From Oryzias latipes (taxonomy: Eukaryota; Chordata; Actinopteri; Beloniformes; Adrianichthyidae), in assembly GCF_002234675.1 (NCBI RefSeq), contig NC_019859.2:29272434-29336433 (forward strand): a stretch of 64,000 nt of DNA. Reading direction: 5' to 3'. Below, piece after piece: positions 9,871 to 22,744 of the stretch. The position numbers were made by a program, and so were the translations under genes. The notes beneath the pieces were generated by a model. It ran no database searches. It was not told the DNA's origin and was given only the letters and a program-made list of their open reading frames with translations. The stretch's first letter is position 1. Each line of letters opens with the position of its first letter.

Positions 9871-12147
9871 GACTTGTCAAGACCATCAGTCTGTTCAGAC
9901 AGGGGCCATGCCAGCGATGGCCAGCCCTGGTTCTTCTGGGCCCCATGATTCAAACCTCTGCTCTCCATGACCGTGATCATGTGACCAGAATGTTCCTGCC
10001 CCGCCCTGCAATCACCTGAACTGGTCTGTGTTTGCTTGGTGAAGGTAAGCAGCCTGTGTCCGGATCTTACATCATCTGAAGACAGTTTGTCCTGAAATGC
10101 AACGCTTGAGCCACTACGATGATAAAACTCAGGTCATATTGGAACCAAAGTACCCAACCGGACTGGAGCAGACAGAACCAGAGACGACTCAAAGAGTTCA
10201 AGACGATCCAGGTTTTTCAGATGCGACTGTTTTCAATGAAACCAGGTTGAACACAAAAGTGAAGCAATTATGCCTTCCCTGCAGACATTGAGACAAGACA
10301 TCATTAACAGGAGGGGGTCTTTCGGGTGATAAGATCCTGAGTGAGTTTCAGGTCTCACCAGCGAGTCCCAACCTGATCACCACGACTGGCTAGTAGCACA
10401 ACTTTCTCCCTTTCAGCTTCATCAGCTGATAACATCTTTTGCTTTTGACACTTTGATAGAACAGAAATGCCGCCCATCCAGACTCTTCAGAGCCACGCAA
10501 GTATAGGCTCCTGCCAGATCTCTCTGCTGGGACGTGGACTTTTCCTCTTCACGTTTGCTCCTCAAAGCAGTGGATCGAGGAGAGCTACTAGTTTACTGAA
10601 GCAGAAATGTGCTCCGGCAGAAAACTCACACCACTGTTTTTACTGAAAGCTTTTCACGATGCTCCATTCTTGCTGTCTGTCAATGGATCTCAAGATTTAG
10701 GTTACAACCACAAGCCTGTTCACGGATAAATCCAACATTTACTCTTCAAAATCAGTAATACCAGCCTTAATTCGTAGCAAATTATGTAGGACTTTTGTAG
10801 GACAAAGGCCCCAAGGGCTTTGCAGTCACAGCATGTTTCTGACACATTCTTCACCTGCGTGTTGCAGCATCTATCAGCAGCTTCATTAGAGAGCTTCAGA
10901 CATGCTAGATGCTCCTCAGTAAACATGCTTTCAAGCTGCTCAGGTAAAAATGTAAAAAAAGAAACATTTCATCTTTTTTCCTTTTGTTGATATAAACAGA
11001 ATTTTTTTCTATCATTAATAAATTTGACGTTTTACAAAAAACAAATTTAAAGATAAATTCAGCAGAATATAACCCTTTGAATTCTTTCTGTCCTAATCAT
11101 GAAGACATTTTCTATGGCTCCTTGAACTCAGTTTCGGGTCTTTCAGAGCAGAGGGGGGCCTCATGCAGTCCTAAGAAATCAAATTCACCTTTAATTTTTG
11201 AAACACTTGCAGTTCATAGACTGTGTGGCCCCTAGAAAACACTTCAGCTCTTTTAAGAGTTAATTCTGCTCTGGAGAATTCTAGCTCCATGAGATCAAGC
11301 CTGATCAAATGGGTTGATGGTCTGAAAGTGGCTTAGCGCTGTACCAAAAGTCTGTGGTTCACCATCAACCTTCACCCTTTCACTCAATTTTACAAAAAGG
11401 AAAAACACCCCAGATGTTCCAAAGAGCTGCAAGTTCTGAATATGAAAACCTTTCTGCACGTTTGAGACTTTTTCTGTTCTGTCCTAAAACCTCAATGTCA
11501 GAATGTCCTAAACTGGAAGAAGGAACCCCCTCTGTGCTTCAGTTCAGGGTCAGACACCATCTCTTTAAGGCTATAAATCTTCCTGTCTGATGAAGCTTAG
11601 AGGTCAGATCATCCTGTCTGTTCCTGATCCACGAATGCAGAAGTCCCTGTGGCAGGCACGTTATTTTGGTGTTTACCTGACTCCATGCCCGCCTCGTCAG
11701 ATGAGTTTCCCATCTGAGGATGATTCTGCTGGAGGTTTATATGTCAGAGGTAGTTTGGCCAATTCCATGTACAGAACAGAGATGACAACAAAACCTTTCC
11801 ATGTAACTTCAGTGGACCCAGCTGGTTTTCCCAATCACTCTGCCATCCAAGTACAGATCAATCCAAGGGTGCAAGCTTCAGAGATAAAAAAATATAAATA
11901 AAAACCCAGGTTTTTACTGCTGCCTTGTCATTATTTATTAAAAAAATAACAAATAATAATAAAAAAATTAAATTTATTAAAAATCTGGGGAGATATGATG
12001 AAAGACAGCAGCACACATCTTCATTTTTTCCTTTGTGTCAAAAAGCAGCATTTTCACCACCATGCTACTACATTTCTGACTGATGTTTGTCAAAGGTTAG
12101 TGTGCTGTCAGGGTCACACAGATAATGAGACTAGGGTTATTTCAGAC
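9871..12147. other. 2.3 kb without a recognised gene
   Basis: Open frames at 10097-10291, 11354-11590 and 11590-11901 are under 105 codons and have no recognisable domain or splice context. The 11590-11901 frame ends shortly before an A-rich stretch with AATAAA at about 11896, which could reflect an old retroposed transcript. I cannot name its source. Confidence 0.45.
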
Positions 12148-12572
12148 CAGAGGTTCTCGAAGTGCAGCCCGGGGCCAATGGCGGTCCGCGGGAAGATTTT
12201 TTGTGCTCCTCAATAAAAGAGAGCCAGAGCAGGTTCCTTTGAGGAAAAACGTGTTGGCGAGAAGAAAAGGCGCTTTCAACCTAAGTGGACAAATGCTTAC
12301 TTTGATGTACTTCGTGGGCTGGATAAAGTCATGTGCCTGATTTGTGAGCATGTAAATGCAATGCTTAAAGAATTCAATATAAATCATCTATGTTACAAAT
12401 CATTAAAGCTATGACAAATTTACCGTCGAGGAGCGCAACAATAAGCTCCAACAACTACAACAAGGCCATGCTGCACAGCAGATGTTTACAAAAATGGCTC
12501 AATCCAGTGAAGCTGTGACAGAAACTAGCTATGTTGAGGCTTTGGAACTGGCCCAGCAAAGTAAGCCCTTCA
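12148..12572 (+). mobile_element. hAT transposase 5' fragment (GTF2IRD2/ZBED-like), copy 1
   Basis: The fragment starts with a CAGAGGTTCTCGAAGTGC terminus. It continues with sequence parallel to the better preserved copy at 52064-52640, which translates into a zinc-finger-containing transposase N-terminus of the type found in GTF2IRD2 and fish hAT elements. The frame here is broken. It stops abruptly at about 12570, where the piggyBac-like MITE begins. Confidence 0.65.
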
Positions 12573-12811
12573 CCCTTGTGCTATCTTAGATGACCCCACC
12601 CTTGCATTGACGTGTTATCCTAGGCACTTTAACATTGGGAGTTGGGTCATCTGGACCCACTAGACAGTGCCCTGAACCTTTTTTCTTCAATGATTTGTGA
12701 TCTTCACTGGTGTTCATGGATTACATGAAATCTTTCCACCTTTATCCACCTTTGTCGTGGTAGGGAGAACACATCAATGTAAGGGTGGGGTCATCTAAGA
12801 AAGCACAAGGG
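12573..12811. mobile_element. piggyBac-like MITE, copy 1 (239 bp, hybrid ends)
   Basis: The copy starts CCCTTGTGCTATCTTAGATG and ends with its inverse AAGCACAAGGG, followed by TTAA at 12812-12815. The left flank has TTCA instead of TTAA. It is 34 bp longer than the other three copies because both ends carry the same type of terminus, giving an imperfect terminal repeat of about 44 bp. TTAA target sites and CCC...GGG ends are typical of piggyBac-type transposition. No transposase is present. Confidence 0.75.
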
Positions 12812-14050
12812 TTAAACGGCAGTACTTGGGTCATACGTCTTAGATATCCTTCCACAAGCTTCTCACGAGATTTGGTAGGAATTTTGGCTCATTTCTCCTG
12901 ACAGAACTGGTGGGACTGAGCCCAGTTTGTAGGTCGCCTTGCATGTACACACCTTTTCAGCTCTGATCATAAATGTTCCATGGGATTTACATCTGGGCTC
13001 TTGATAACCACTCCAAAAACACTGCCTTTGTTATCCTTAAGCCACTTTGTAATCACTTTGTCAGTGTGCTTCGGGTCATTGTCCATTTGGAAGATCCCTT
13101 TGGCCCAAACTTCAGCTTTCTGGCTGTTGTCTTCAGATGTCTTCAGCAAAACAAGCCCACAACATGATGCTACCACCCCCATGTTGGGATGGTGTTCCGA
13201 GGCCTGCAGGCTTCCCCCTTTTTCCTCCAAACATAACCATGGTCATTGTGGCCAAACAGACAAGTCTCCAAAAATTAAAGTCTTTATCCTTGTGTGCATT
13301 CACAAACTTTAATGTGGCTTTTCTATGTTTCTTTTGGAGTCATGGCTTCTTCCTGGCAGAGTAGCCTTTAAGCCCATGTCTGTACAGTTCCCCTTTTAAC
13401 TCTTGATAAAGATACATTCTTAACATCTTCAGCCAGCATATTCACATCTTTTGCCTTCGTCCTTGGGTTGTTCTGAACATACATGATGAAAGTACGTTCA
13501 TCTCTGGAAAACAGAACCCGTCTTCTTTCTGAGTGATACAATGACTGGACGTTCTCGCGTTTATACTTGCATACAATTGTCTGAAAAGATGAACGTGGCA
13601 CCTTCTAGCATCTGGGAATTGCACCCAAGGATGAACCAGAGTTGTGCAAATTAACAATCGTCTTCCTTATATCTTTTCACTTTCCCATGATGTTTTACAA
13701 ACAAGTAAGTATGTTTCAAATGTGCCCTAATATGTATCCAATTAACTCAAATGCTGTCAATAAGCGTATAAGAAGCTTCCAAAGAAATGACATCATCATC
13801 TTGGGCTTCCCAAATTGTTTAAAGGTATAGTGATCTTAGCGTATGTAAACTTTTTACTTTAATAAAAGTAATCAAAACTTGCCTAAAAAGACCCTAGTCT
13901 CATTTTTCTGACATTTAGCAAATAGAAATAATTTTGTTAATTGTAATTGACCTAAAACAGAAAAAGTTTACTTTTATGTCATGTTTGACGGTGAGAAAAT
14001 AAGCATATTTGTGTTTTTATGCTGTGCACGTAAACTTCTGGTTTCAATTG
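12812..14050 (-). mobile_element. Tc1-like transposon, inactive, left end lost
   Basis: The minus strand encodes pieces of a Tc1 DDE transposase. The start is near 13687, with the sense of MGK-stop-KDIRKTIVNLHNSG; codon 4 is a stop. An HTH-like part follows at 13368-13601 (NPRTKAKDV), then the DDE core with DNDPKHTDK and SPDVNPMEHL at 12967-13230. Frameshifts separate them. The right inverted repeat at about 13819-14050 has an outer and an inner motif around GTTTACGTGCACAGCAT and GTTTACATACGCTAAG, like IR/DR-type Tc1 elements, and ends CAATTG next to TA. The left inverted repeat is missing where the MITE and hAT fragment abut. Confidence 0.8.
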
Positions 14051-14971
14051 TATGAAACACTTTTAAAAAAAAAGGACACACATTCAAAACTGACCATCAT
14101 TTTTAATTTGAGTTCTGATAATCGAATCAATTTTTTTAACATTTTAATGCAAGCTTGTGTTTTCTGAGATCTGGCAAATAATCAGGGAAAACCAAAAAAG
14201 TGAATTTGCTCCTCTGGATTTTAAGGATTGAATCAGCCAAAGAAAAATAATACAGCAGATTTTGGAAGTTACATTCATATTTTTCTTATGGTAAAATACG
14301 TTTTTGCAGCAAAATAAAAACCCACAAAAGTGAGATCATTATGAAAAATCCATCACTTAAATATTAACCGTTATGGTGTTATTTTAGTTTCTCAGCCTCA
14401 TGGGTCTGGGAACCTGCTAAAGTTTGGGCTTTTTCAAAACAACACCATTGAACAATTTTATGTTAAAATACTCAACAGAAGTTTACCAGTACTTAAATTC
14501 AATTACAAGTCATATGAGCAGCAAACATGGGTTAAATATTTCCTTTACCTTTGTTAGATCACGTTTATGATTTAATGTGCAACTCATGTTTTAATGAAAT
14601 GTAAAAAAGTTTCACAACTTTTGTTTTTTTTATTCATTTGATCTTCTTTAGACATATAGCCTAACTCATTCAGGTGAGTTTACATAACACAAGTTGAACA
14701 CAAACAGTTACAATTTCAGTCTAAACTTACCAGTCCCATTCAATTGTTTTCTGTTTTCACCAGTCTACACAAACACTAGGGGCAGAGTTTTACTCTTTGT
14801 GTTGCACATCCTACACTTTCCCCATGTCCTATATATTGAGATATTCTTTTCATCTGGGGTCCACAGACTTTGCAACACTTCTTATTATTGAGCAGAATCT
14901 AGAATAATGAAAAGATCAGAAATGTTTCTCACACCTATTCCTTGCAAGACGTTGATGTCAGACATTTACTG
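14051..14971. other. AT-rich non-coding sequence
   Basis: No exon, domain or terminal repeat was recognised. Base composition is strongly AT. Confidence 0.5.
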
Positions 14972-15220
14972 GGGCAGCTGTGGATCAGCAGTAGGGCAAT
15001 CAATCTTTGATCATCAAATTCAGGCTTGATTCCCAGCTTGCTGAATTTTCCTTGGGCAAGACACTGAACTCTACAATACCTCTAGTGATTATAGGTTGGT
15101 GCCAGTGTTTGGCAGAGGAGTGTGAATCTATGGGTGAATGGGACTGTGACCGTAAAAAGCTTTGGGTCTTTGAGGAAGGTATAAAAGTGCTGTACAAGTG
15201 TACACCATTTACTATTTTTA
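14972..15220 (+). mobile_element. tRNA-derived SINE, plus orientation
   Basis: The head has GTGGATCAGCAGTAGGG as a degraded A box and GGCTTGATTCC as a degraded B box. The body contains GGGCAAGACACTGAAC, and the 3' end has GTATAAAAGTGCTGTACAAG followed by CCATTTAC. It is the same family as 20008-20285, but more diverged. Confidence 0.75.
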
Positions 15221-18200
15221 CCAATGAACAGCATCACACACTAACTTCAGGTTTGGTAGATGTTGGTTCTGTAGGTTTGGAGATGGGGGACCAGCATTCT
15301 CCTAAATTCTCCACATGGGGGCAGCAGGAGCTGGCGTTCTAGTCCTGGTTATAAGAACAGCTCTGGTGGCTCATTTTTTGAGCAAGAAGACCATTTTTTG
15401 ACATCCGTATTTCTTCACATGATTTCTGATGAGCTTGTTTTGGTCCTGGAGCTGGGTGTGGATGGACTGCTCCTAATGCTGGCTGCAGACAGGTTGCTCA
15501 TCTTTGTTTTGGTAATCATTGGTGTTTAATCTCATCAAGTCATGGTCATTTTCAGAAATGAGATCTTTACATTCTAGAACATCCTCCCCAACTTCATCAT
15601 CACGCTTGTCCAAAATCAATAGCAAGACCCTATCAGCAGATATTTTTTTGATCATCTTGATCCGTTGTGATAAGGAAACCAAATGAAAAATTCATGTAAG
15701 CAGTCTTACTTCCTTAAATTGCAGGTGGGATAGTGTATGAGGAAATAAAGTTTGGTTCCGACATGAGAGAGGGTAAAATGTGCTGGAATGGAAGAGCAGA
15801 TGATGTTGGGAGTTGAATTTTCAATAATATTGCTACTTTGTGTGGGAGCAGGAGGGGCAGAAAAGACCATCAATTGCCCCAGAAAGGGGGAAAACAGTGT
15901 GCAAACACAGGACATTCACTTTTCACCCTTTTTTCAGCTCAAAAAACACGATAAATGTAATATCAATGCATGGGTGAGCGTGCAGTAACACGCGTAATCA
16001 CGTTCTTCACAGCAAATGAGCCATATCTTAAGAAATTCAAGTTGAAAACTTTTGTTGTTGTTTCATATTTCTTTTGATGAAAACTGAAAACAGGTCCCTC
16101 TGCCCTGAACACAATTCAAGGGTTAAAAAAGTGGGAGTCAGAGAGATTATATGTAAAAAGTCACAACTTAAGCTGCAACAACCAAAAAAGTCTGGTTTTA
16201 AAGACTGTAAAAGAGTTAACCTTAGCTGAAAGGAAAACATTGTTTGAGCTGCAGTTGTTCCAGCTGATGACTCACTGGTGGAGAACCCCCCTCCCTGGCT
16301 GTAATCACTGTGTTCTCCATGTACAGTCAATGGCTGTAGTCAGTGAGGTGATCACTAGATGGAGCCAGGGCACTTCCTGAGATCTCTCCCTACAGAAATG
16401 GGGACCCCACGCAGAAGCACTGTGTCAAAGGTGAGCCGTGGCCGACCTACCATTCATGAACTGCTTCTATACAATGAAAATATAAATCCTGCAGTGATGG
16501 AGCTTTAAAAACTGAACCAAGTTCTCCTCTGTCCACCTGATGGCGTCTTCACTTGGTTCAAAATGCCTCATGTGTGACTCATTCAGGATGGATATTGTTC
16601 TGGAAGCAGAGCCCCACATGGATTGAGCTCAAAATCAGCCACAGAAAGCCCCCTCCCAAGAACATGTCAGAATGTGTGTGGGTCCAAGGCGTTTGCCAGA
16701 GTTTCTCAGTCCGCAGCCAAGCAGGACGGGAACATGTCTGCGGAGGGGTGTGGCACTTTTGCAGGAGGCTCTGCTCCACATGTGTGAGTCAGAGTTTCTG
16801 TGCACAGACGTGCACACTCTGCTGTTTGTGCAAACTTGGATCTGCACATTTGAACAAAAGGATCGTGGAAGTAAAACTGGCAGAAATACAGACAGTAATG
16901 AGCACAACTGCTGTGCACTGTTTTACAAAAGCCAGTTTCTTGCAGTTACAATGCAGTTCTTGTCCTCCAGATCATGCAGGAGGTCACGACCTTGATGTAC
17001 TTCACTCAGGACTTCAGGACACCAGCAGCAGTTCTGCAGCAAAGCTTAAGATGATCCTCCTGAACGCAAGGCTACTCCCATTCCTGCTGCTGGGCAGAAC
17101 CTTTCAGCCCTCAAACAAAGACCTGAGCAGCCTAGGTCCTTCTGCGTTGACAGCTTTTATTGTTTCCATCAATCCAAGCGGCTTGTGTGCAGTCAGGCTG
17201 CAGACGTGCTGTTTTTCCCAAAGGACCCAGGGCAACAGGACGTTTGTTAAGAGTCCTTGGCTCTGATCTGCCCAGGTTCTTTCCTGGTTCTGGGTTTGCT
17301 GGTGGTTACCGGCACAGGACGCAGGCGTGCAGTATTATTTCAATGCAATCTGTTGGTTTCGGTTAAAGCTCAGAAATAAGAATGAGTCATCTCATATACT
17401 TTTTGGCACCTCGAGGTTTGAACCCTGAGAAGCTTTTTCTGTCTGAGGATTTCTTGTTCTTCTATCTGCTTTTCTCAGAAGCTTCAATCCTTCAAACCCA
17501 TTTTATTGCAAAGAACTTTTGACTGAAGTTTAAACTTTTGATAGATTAGTAGACATCAGCCTGTTTTACTTCTCCTTATCTTTATAAAAACTACATCTCA
17601 GTTCTCTTTCTTTTTGATCCAGGGCTTTCTTAAAGATTTTTTCGGCTAATCCAGAATTTTTTCTAACAGTAACATCTGTTGCACATCTGACCAAATTCTT
17701 CTCTTTCTTTAGCCTGCCCTGTTTATCTCTCATTTTCAGTGATTATTAAGTTTTTGCATGAATGAACCGCTTGCCTTTGTTTAGGCTCTTCATCTAATTA
17801 TGCATTAAGTAATTCAATTTAATTTCACTCCTCTTCATATTCCTCAAGACTTCAGCATTTCAGGGAGCAACATTCACAGACACTTTTGCAGGAATTTCAG
17901 TTTTTCTCCTCATTTCTGTCACATTTGTCTGACACTTGCTCATCTTTTCTGAGGAAGCGTCCTCTGTCTCTGCTGTGATTGATGTTTGTCTGTGAATCCT
18001 GACAAAGCTGCAGAGCTGAAGTCCTCATCAGTCATGGAGAGAAGGTTTGAATGCGTCATCCATGACAGCATCCAGGCATACACAGAGCTGCCAGAGTGAA
18101 ACCTACTATCAAAGGTGCACTGATCTGATGCTATGAAGCAGCACCATGAGTCACCTTTTGAAGAAAGGAGGTGTCCGAGTGATGACAGCTGCCCGACGCG

Positions 18201-19779
18201 CCCCTCCCACTGAGGAGAATTAGGGCTGTGGTAGCTCTTCAGGACCTCTAGGCCTCAGACAATAAGACTGAGGGTTAGCTATGACACATACACTGCAAGT
18301 TGCCATGCTGCAAACAGATGCTGGATTATTTAGTCTCCATGGTAACCAAGTGCTGCAAACACAGCTGAAACCACTTTTTGATCAACTTCAGCGGATTTTT
18401 AAATGATTTTATGTTTGTTCACAGAAGGGTTCTGCTGTACGTCTCTGAATATCTTGCTCAAACTGTTTGATTTGTTGTTTTGGAAAAAAAAAAAAAGTTT
18501 TACAAACAGACGAACTCAGAGGTGTTGATTTTGGCCCCAAAGTGTGACTGAATGGATTTACGAAAAGATGCTGAAGGAGTGGAAATTTCATCAGCTCTTT
18601 CCTGGGTCTTCAGTTTGTCCTCCCATCCTTCACCACGGGGGTGGGGGGTGGGATCAGGACCGACCGGCAAACTGAACTGCAGGAACCTGTTGAGTCTCCT
18701 GCTACTGCTGCACATACAGGGGATCGGGCGTCATCTTCCCCACGCTTGTGAGCGCAGCAGATTCCTCAGATCTGGAGTCAAAGCAAAAACTAAATGTGAT
18801 CCAAAGCACTTCAACTCCTCCTGCACCTCATGATAAAAGTCTCTTCAGGGTTTTATCTTCATTCTGGCTTCAGTGGATGTGGCTGAATGTTTTCTCTGCT
18901 GAGTCATCCAGTTAATTCCTCCTAAGGGTTTATAGAAAAATGGATAAAGGGTGAATGGGGACACCTGAAGATCTTTGTGAAGCAAAAACTGCTTTCGCAG
19001 GCTAATAGGATTTCTTGAGCTGCAGGTATTGTGTGATTTGTGTTTATTTAAAGGTTTGGCATCTGAACGTTTCACAATCTCTGTTTGCTTTGGAGTAAAT
19101 GTTCAATATTATGGACTTTGCTGTAAACCCTGCTGAGCTGCGCCTGAACCTGCTTCCTCGCTCACAGCAGTAATTAATGCTGCACTGAAAACAGGCATTA
19201 ATGTGTGAAATCAGAAGAAGGAGGCTTGGCTGGTGAGTCATAGACAGAGTTGGGGAAACAAAGAGCCAACCCACGCAATCACTTTGCTCTAGTCCAACTT
19301 CATGGCATCTCCTTGAGACATTGGGCTGCAGCTGCCACTCCTTCTCTGGACCACTCAACTCACAGCACGATGTGATAGAGAAAGCCCTTTTGGGAGTGAA
19401 GGTGCTTCATGGATGATGGGTCAGAAAAGTCTTAAAGCTCTCATGAGACGGTTTACAGGGAGTGTCTTGCCGCTGTCCTGGAGGAGTCCAGCAGAGATTA
19501 TACACATTAAGCATGATGAAGGGTTACACTAACAACTGTGACCTGCGCTTCACTCCGACAGTCTGGAGCACCCAGAACTTTCCTGAACAAACCTCAGGGG
19601 ACTCCGCCGTTTCTCACATCCAAACAAAGGATGCTGTTATAAAGAAGACACCTCAAACAGCAGTCACACCCTTGATTTTCAGACTGTGGAGCGTGTGCAG
19701 ACCCATCCGGACCATGAACGCCTATGTGTGTCACAGGATTAGCTTCTGAATCGTCTCAGCTCCATTGTTTTACATTTTG
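15221..19779. other. 4.5 kb intergenic region with no recognised gene
   Basis: The region between the two keratins contains one long frame at 16553-17266 (237 codons, plus). It lacks a recognisable domain, is rich in Cys and Trp and has no splice or promoter context, so I treat it as chance. I see no other exons and no clear transposon termini. Confidence 0.5.
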
Positions 19780-19849
19780 AAATGGAGCCACATGGTGAAG
19801 AGCTACCAAAGCCCTGGAGATGTTTGAATATCTGGAACGACGACCTTCA

Positions 19850-20003
19850 AGGGGATGTATTGGGCACCAGGAGGAGACCCCCAGTAGAGCCCGGACGCCC
19901 TGGAGAGAAACCTCTCAGCTCCTGGAGGAGGTGCCTGAGACAGATCTTGGGGTTTCCTCCTTTAGCATCCTGTTGAAGTAAAAGCTGTGAGATGAATGGA
20001 TGG
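19850..20003 (+). mobile_element. 3' end of a LINE with GATGGATGG-type tail
   Basis: The segment has the GGAGGAGACCCCCAGTAGA and AACCTCTCAGCTCCTGGAGG pattern seen at the 3' end of a teleost LINE ORF2, and ends at GATGAATGGATGG. Only the extreme 3' part is present. Confidence 0.5.
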
Positions 20004-20007
20004 TACA

Positions 20008-20285
20008 TAAATGGTAAATGGCGTATACTTATATAGCGCTTTTCTACCTACATGGCCCAAATCACTTAACATTCACAGACACATTCACCCAGTCACACAC
20101 ACATTCACACACTGGTGGTGGCTCTGCTGCCGAACACAGGTGCCCGCTTACCACCAGAGGCAAGGTGGGGTTCAATGTCTTGCCGAAGGACGCATTGACT
20201 CATGGGCATGCAAGGCGGGAATTGAACCTGCAATATTACGATCGTGGGTCGACCGCCCTACCGCTGCACCACGACCGCCCCAAAG
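20008..20285 (-). mobile_element. tRNA-derived SINE, near full length
   Basis: Read on the minus strand, it starts GGGGCGGTCGTGGTGCAGCG and carries a perfect A box TGGTGCAGCGG and a perfect B box GGTTCAATTCC. These are followed by the family body and a 3' end containing AGCGCTATATAAG and CCATTTACC. This is the best copy of the family in the window. The perfect boxes suggest it is the youngest copy. Confidence 0.85.
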
Positions 20286-21079
20286 ATAAAGATAAAGATC
20301 TGAAGACATTGGGATCAGTTTCATAGATCTTTGCAGGGAATGCCTCAGTAATTTGAAACAACTTGGCATTTCCTGCTTCCTGCAGCTCACCTCTCCTTCG
20401 GGGCACATCAGCATGTCAGCTGAAACAAAGATGATCATCGCTTTGGCAAAAACAGAGCATTCTCTCCACTCTAGCTGCAGGTGAAACTATGACAAACATC
20501 CAGAACAGCCTGCCATGAAAACCCCGCTCTGCATCACCTCTGAGAACAGTCACGGAAAAAACATCCCCACTATATGCAGTCTCTGTTTACAACAATAGAC
20601 GCGCACAGTTGTATGGTTATTATCAGTAAACAAGTCCTTCAAGGGCAACCAAATGTCTTAAAAAATGTGGAAATCCCAGTTTCAGAGTCAACCTTTGGCC
20701 ACAGTCAGAAACTTTGGAGGGTTTCTACATACTACTTTCCTATAATACATTATGCACATCTTAGATGCATAAAGTACTTGATTGATATTAAACAAGTTCA
20801 AAGGTTTAGAACAGGTGTGTCCAAAGTCCGGAAAGATAGTGGTGCCACAGGTTTACGACGTCTTAAAACGTAATTACCAACCACAATTGGGAAATTGTAC
20901 ACCTTGTGGGCCGCATTGGGCCCACATTTAAACATCCAATGGCCCATAGTCTCCTTTCATAAAATCAATGATTTATGGCCCCAGCATTTCCAAAGAACAA
21001 TCAAAAATTTCTTGACTGTAGTTGAATAAATTACGTTCTACGCCATTGGCAGTAATTTAGGTAAAAGCGTATTTAGATC
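20286..21079. other. Non-coding with a short hAT-like remnant
   Basis: Around 20811-20920, AACAGGTGTGTCCAAAGTCC and GTGGGCCGCATTGGGCC resemble the end of a non-autonomous hAT element, but I cannot place both termini. Nothing else is recognisable. Confidence 0.35.
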
Positions 21080-21300
21080 TATGGTAAATTGTGTACTTTT
21101 GCACTTTACTACCTTACTTGAAGGTCTTCACACATTCAAACACTGATGCTGTCTCCACTGCCAAACACTGGCTCCGCCTATCACCACCAGGAGTGATGTG
21201 GGGTTTAGTTGCCCAAGGACGCTTCAGCACGTGGGTAAGCAGGGTGGTAGCTGAGCCTGCGATCTGCCGTTTAGAGGTTGACCGCTCTTCTACGTTAGGA
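21080..21300 (-). mobile_element. tRNA-derived SINE, degraded, minus orientation
   Basis: It shares the inverted body (TGCCAAACACTGGCTCCGCC, GTTGCCCAAGGACGCTTCAG) with 20008-20285, but the A and B boxes are mutated. It begins with TGGTAAATTGTGTAC, a diverged copy of the family's 3' end. Confidence 0.65.
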
Positions 21301-22744
21301 AAAGAAAAGTAAGCCATTGCAATAAAACGTTCATTGAATAGTTCACTTGCATTGAATGTCATTGTAATAGTTCAAAGAATGTCAGGCCGAATGGTTGGCC
21401 CTCAAACATTTTCGTCTCACCAAATCTGGTCCTCTTTGGTTTATAGACAAAGTGGTCAAATGTGGAGGCTCCTATTGTTGCAGATCCTGGATTTAATATG
21501 TTGCTTCCTTAAATGAAAAACCTAAAAACGTAATTGAACGTCGATCCTCTATCTATAACATACAAACAATCACTTGAGAATCCATAAGAAAAATGCAGGA
21601 GTCGCTGTGTTCAGAAGAAGACACAGAATCCTATCAACAATGGAAATGTCATCATCTGCTTTATCAATCAATAAAATGCAGTGAATGAACCAAAGAGAAA
21701 TCTAAATCGATCATGGAATGACTTTTCTTCCTTTGGAGTAGAGGACTTGGGCGGGATTGGACCCACCTCCTCCAGCGTTAAAAGTACAGCAGCATGGATG
21801 GAACAGATCTCTGATCCTCGGAGCACAAACCAGATTGTTTTTCTTCTCAAAGTGAGGCCATCGCACAAACAACGGTTTGTCTCCATGCAAGTGTGTGCAG
21901 CTTTGGGGGGAGTTGAGCAGCAAACTTTGCTGGCAGCTCCAAAGGAGAATGACTTCACTTCTTCCTGACGAGGCAGCCCTCCCCCCGCAGCCGATGCCAG
22001 ATGTTTCTGTGCAAAGAACCAGGCTGAGATAAGCTCCACACACTAACACACATCAGGTCAAGACCAACACATGTGAGACGGGATGTTGTGTGATTTCCTG
22101 AACAATGAAGGGGGGTGAATGATAATGTGTGGATAACATCACATGTTTGTGGTTCGAGGCTGCAAAGCCTGCAAGTATCCAGTCGGCTATGTGAGCTCTG
22201 ACCACATACAGACAAAATGATTGAATTTAAACAGAGCTGATAACAAGAATCCATCCTGGCTCCTAAAGAATTCCTGAGAGGGCCTCTGACTGCTCAGACT
22301 ATCAGAACGCATTTAAACTCAGCTGGACAAACAAAGTGAAATAATACACCTGGGAGGTTTAAACCGTAACTGTGGATATTATCAGGATGAAACATGCCGC
22401 TCACACTGACTATTGACTAACGGAGGGGCAACAAAACAATAAATCTACCCTTCCTTTTCTCGCACTGAGCTGCCAAGTGACTGGCATGATCAGGACAATA
22501 CCTGCAGGTATTTCTGAGCACACGTTACAGTTGCTTGTGCTCACATTCTACAAGGAATCATCAGGGTGCCCATGAAGATTCTCCTCTGATCTGCTCACAT
22601 TCCTCACCACTTTCCTCACAGGGGTGGAAAATAACCAAATCCCAGAGCTTAAAAGAAAACAAATGACGGTTTTGCACAGCCTGAGCCTTGACTGCAGAAA
22701 CTTCCTCCTCCTCCCCACGTTCAGAGCCCGCCCCACATTCAAAG
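21301..22744. other. Upstream region of keratin B; no gene seen
   Basis: Open frames on both strands (for example 21668-22039) lack recognisable domains. The region directly upstream of keratin B is the likely place for its promoter and enhancers, but I recognise no clear binding-site cluster. Confidence 0.4.

Noticed and set aside
16553-17266. 237-codon open frame, the longest in the window
   Set aside because: It has no domain I recognise, is high in Cys, Trp and Ser, overlaps other frames on both strands, and has no promoter, splice or poly(A) context. It could be revisited with transcript data.
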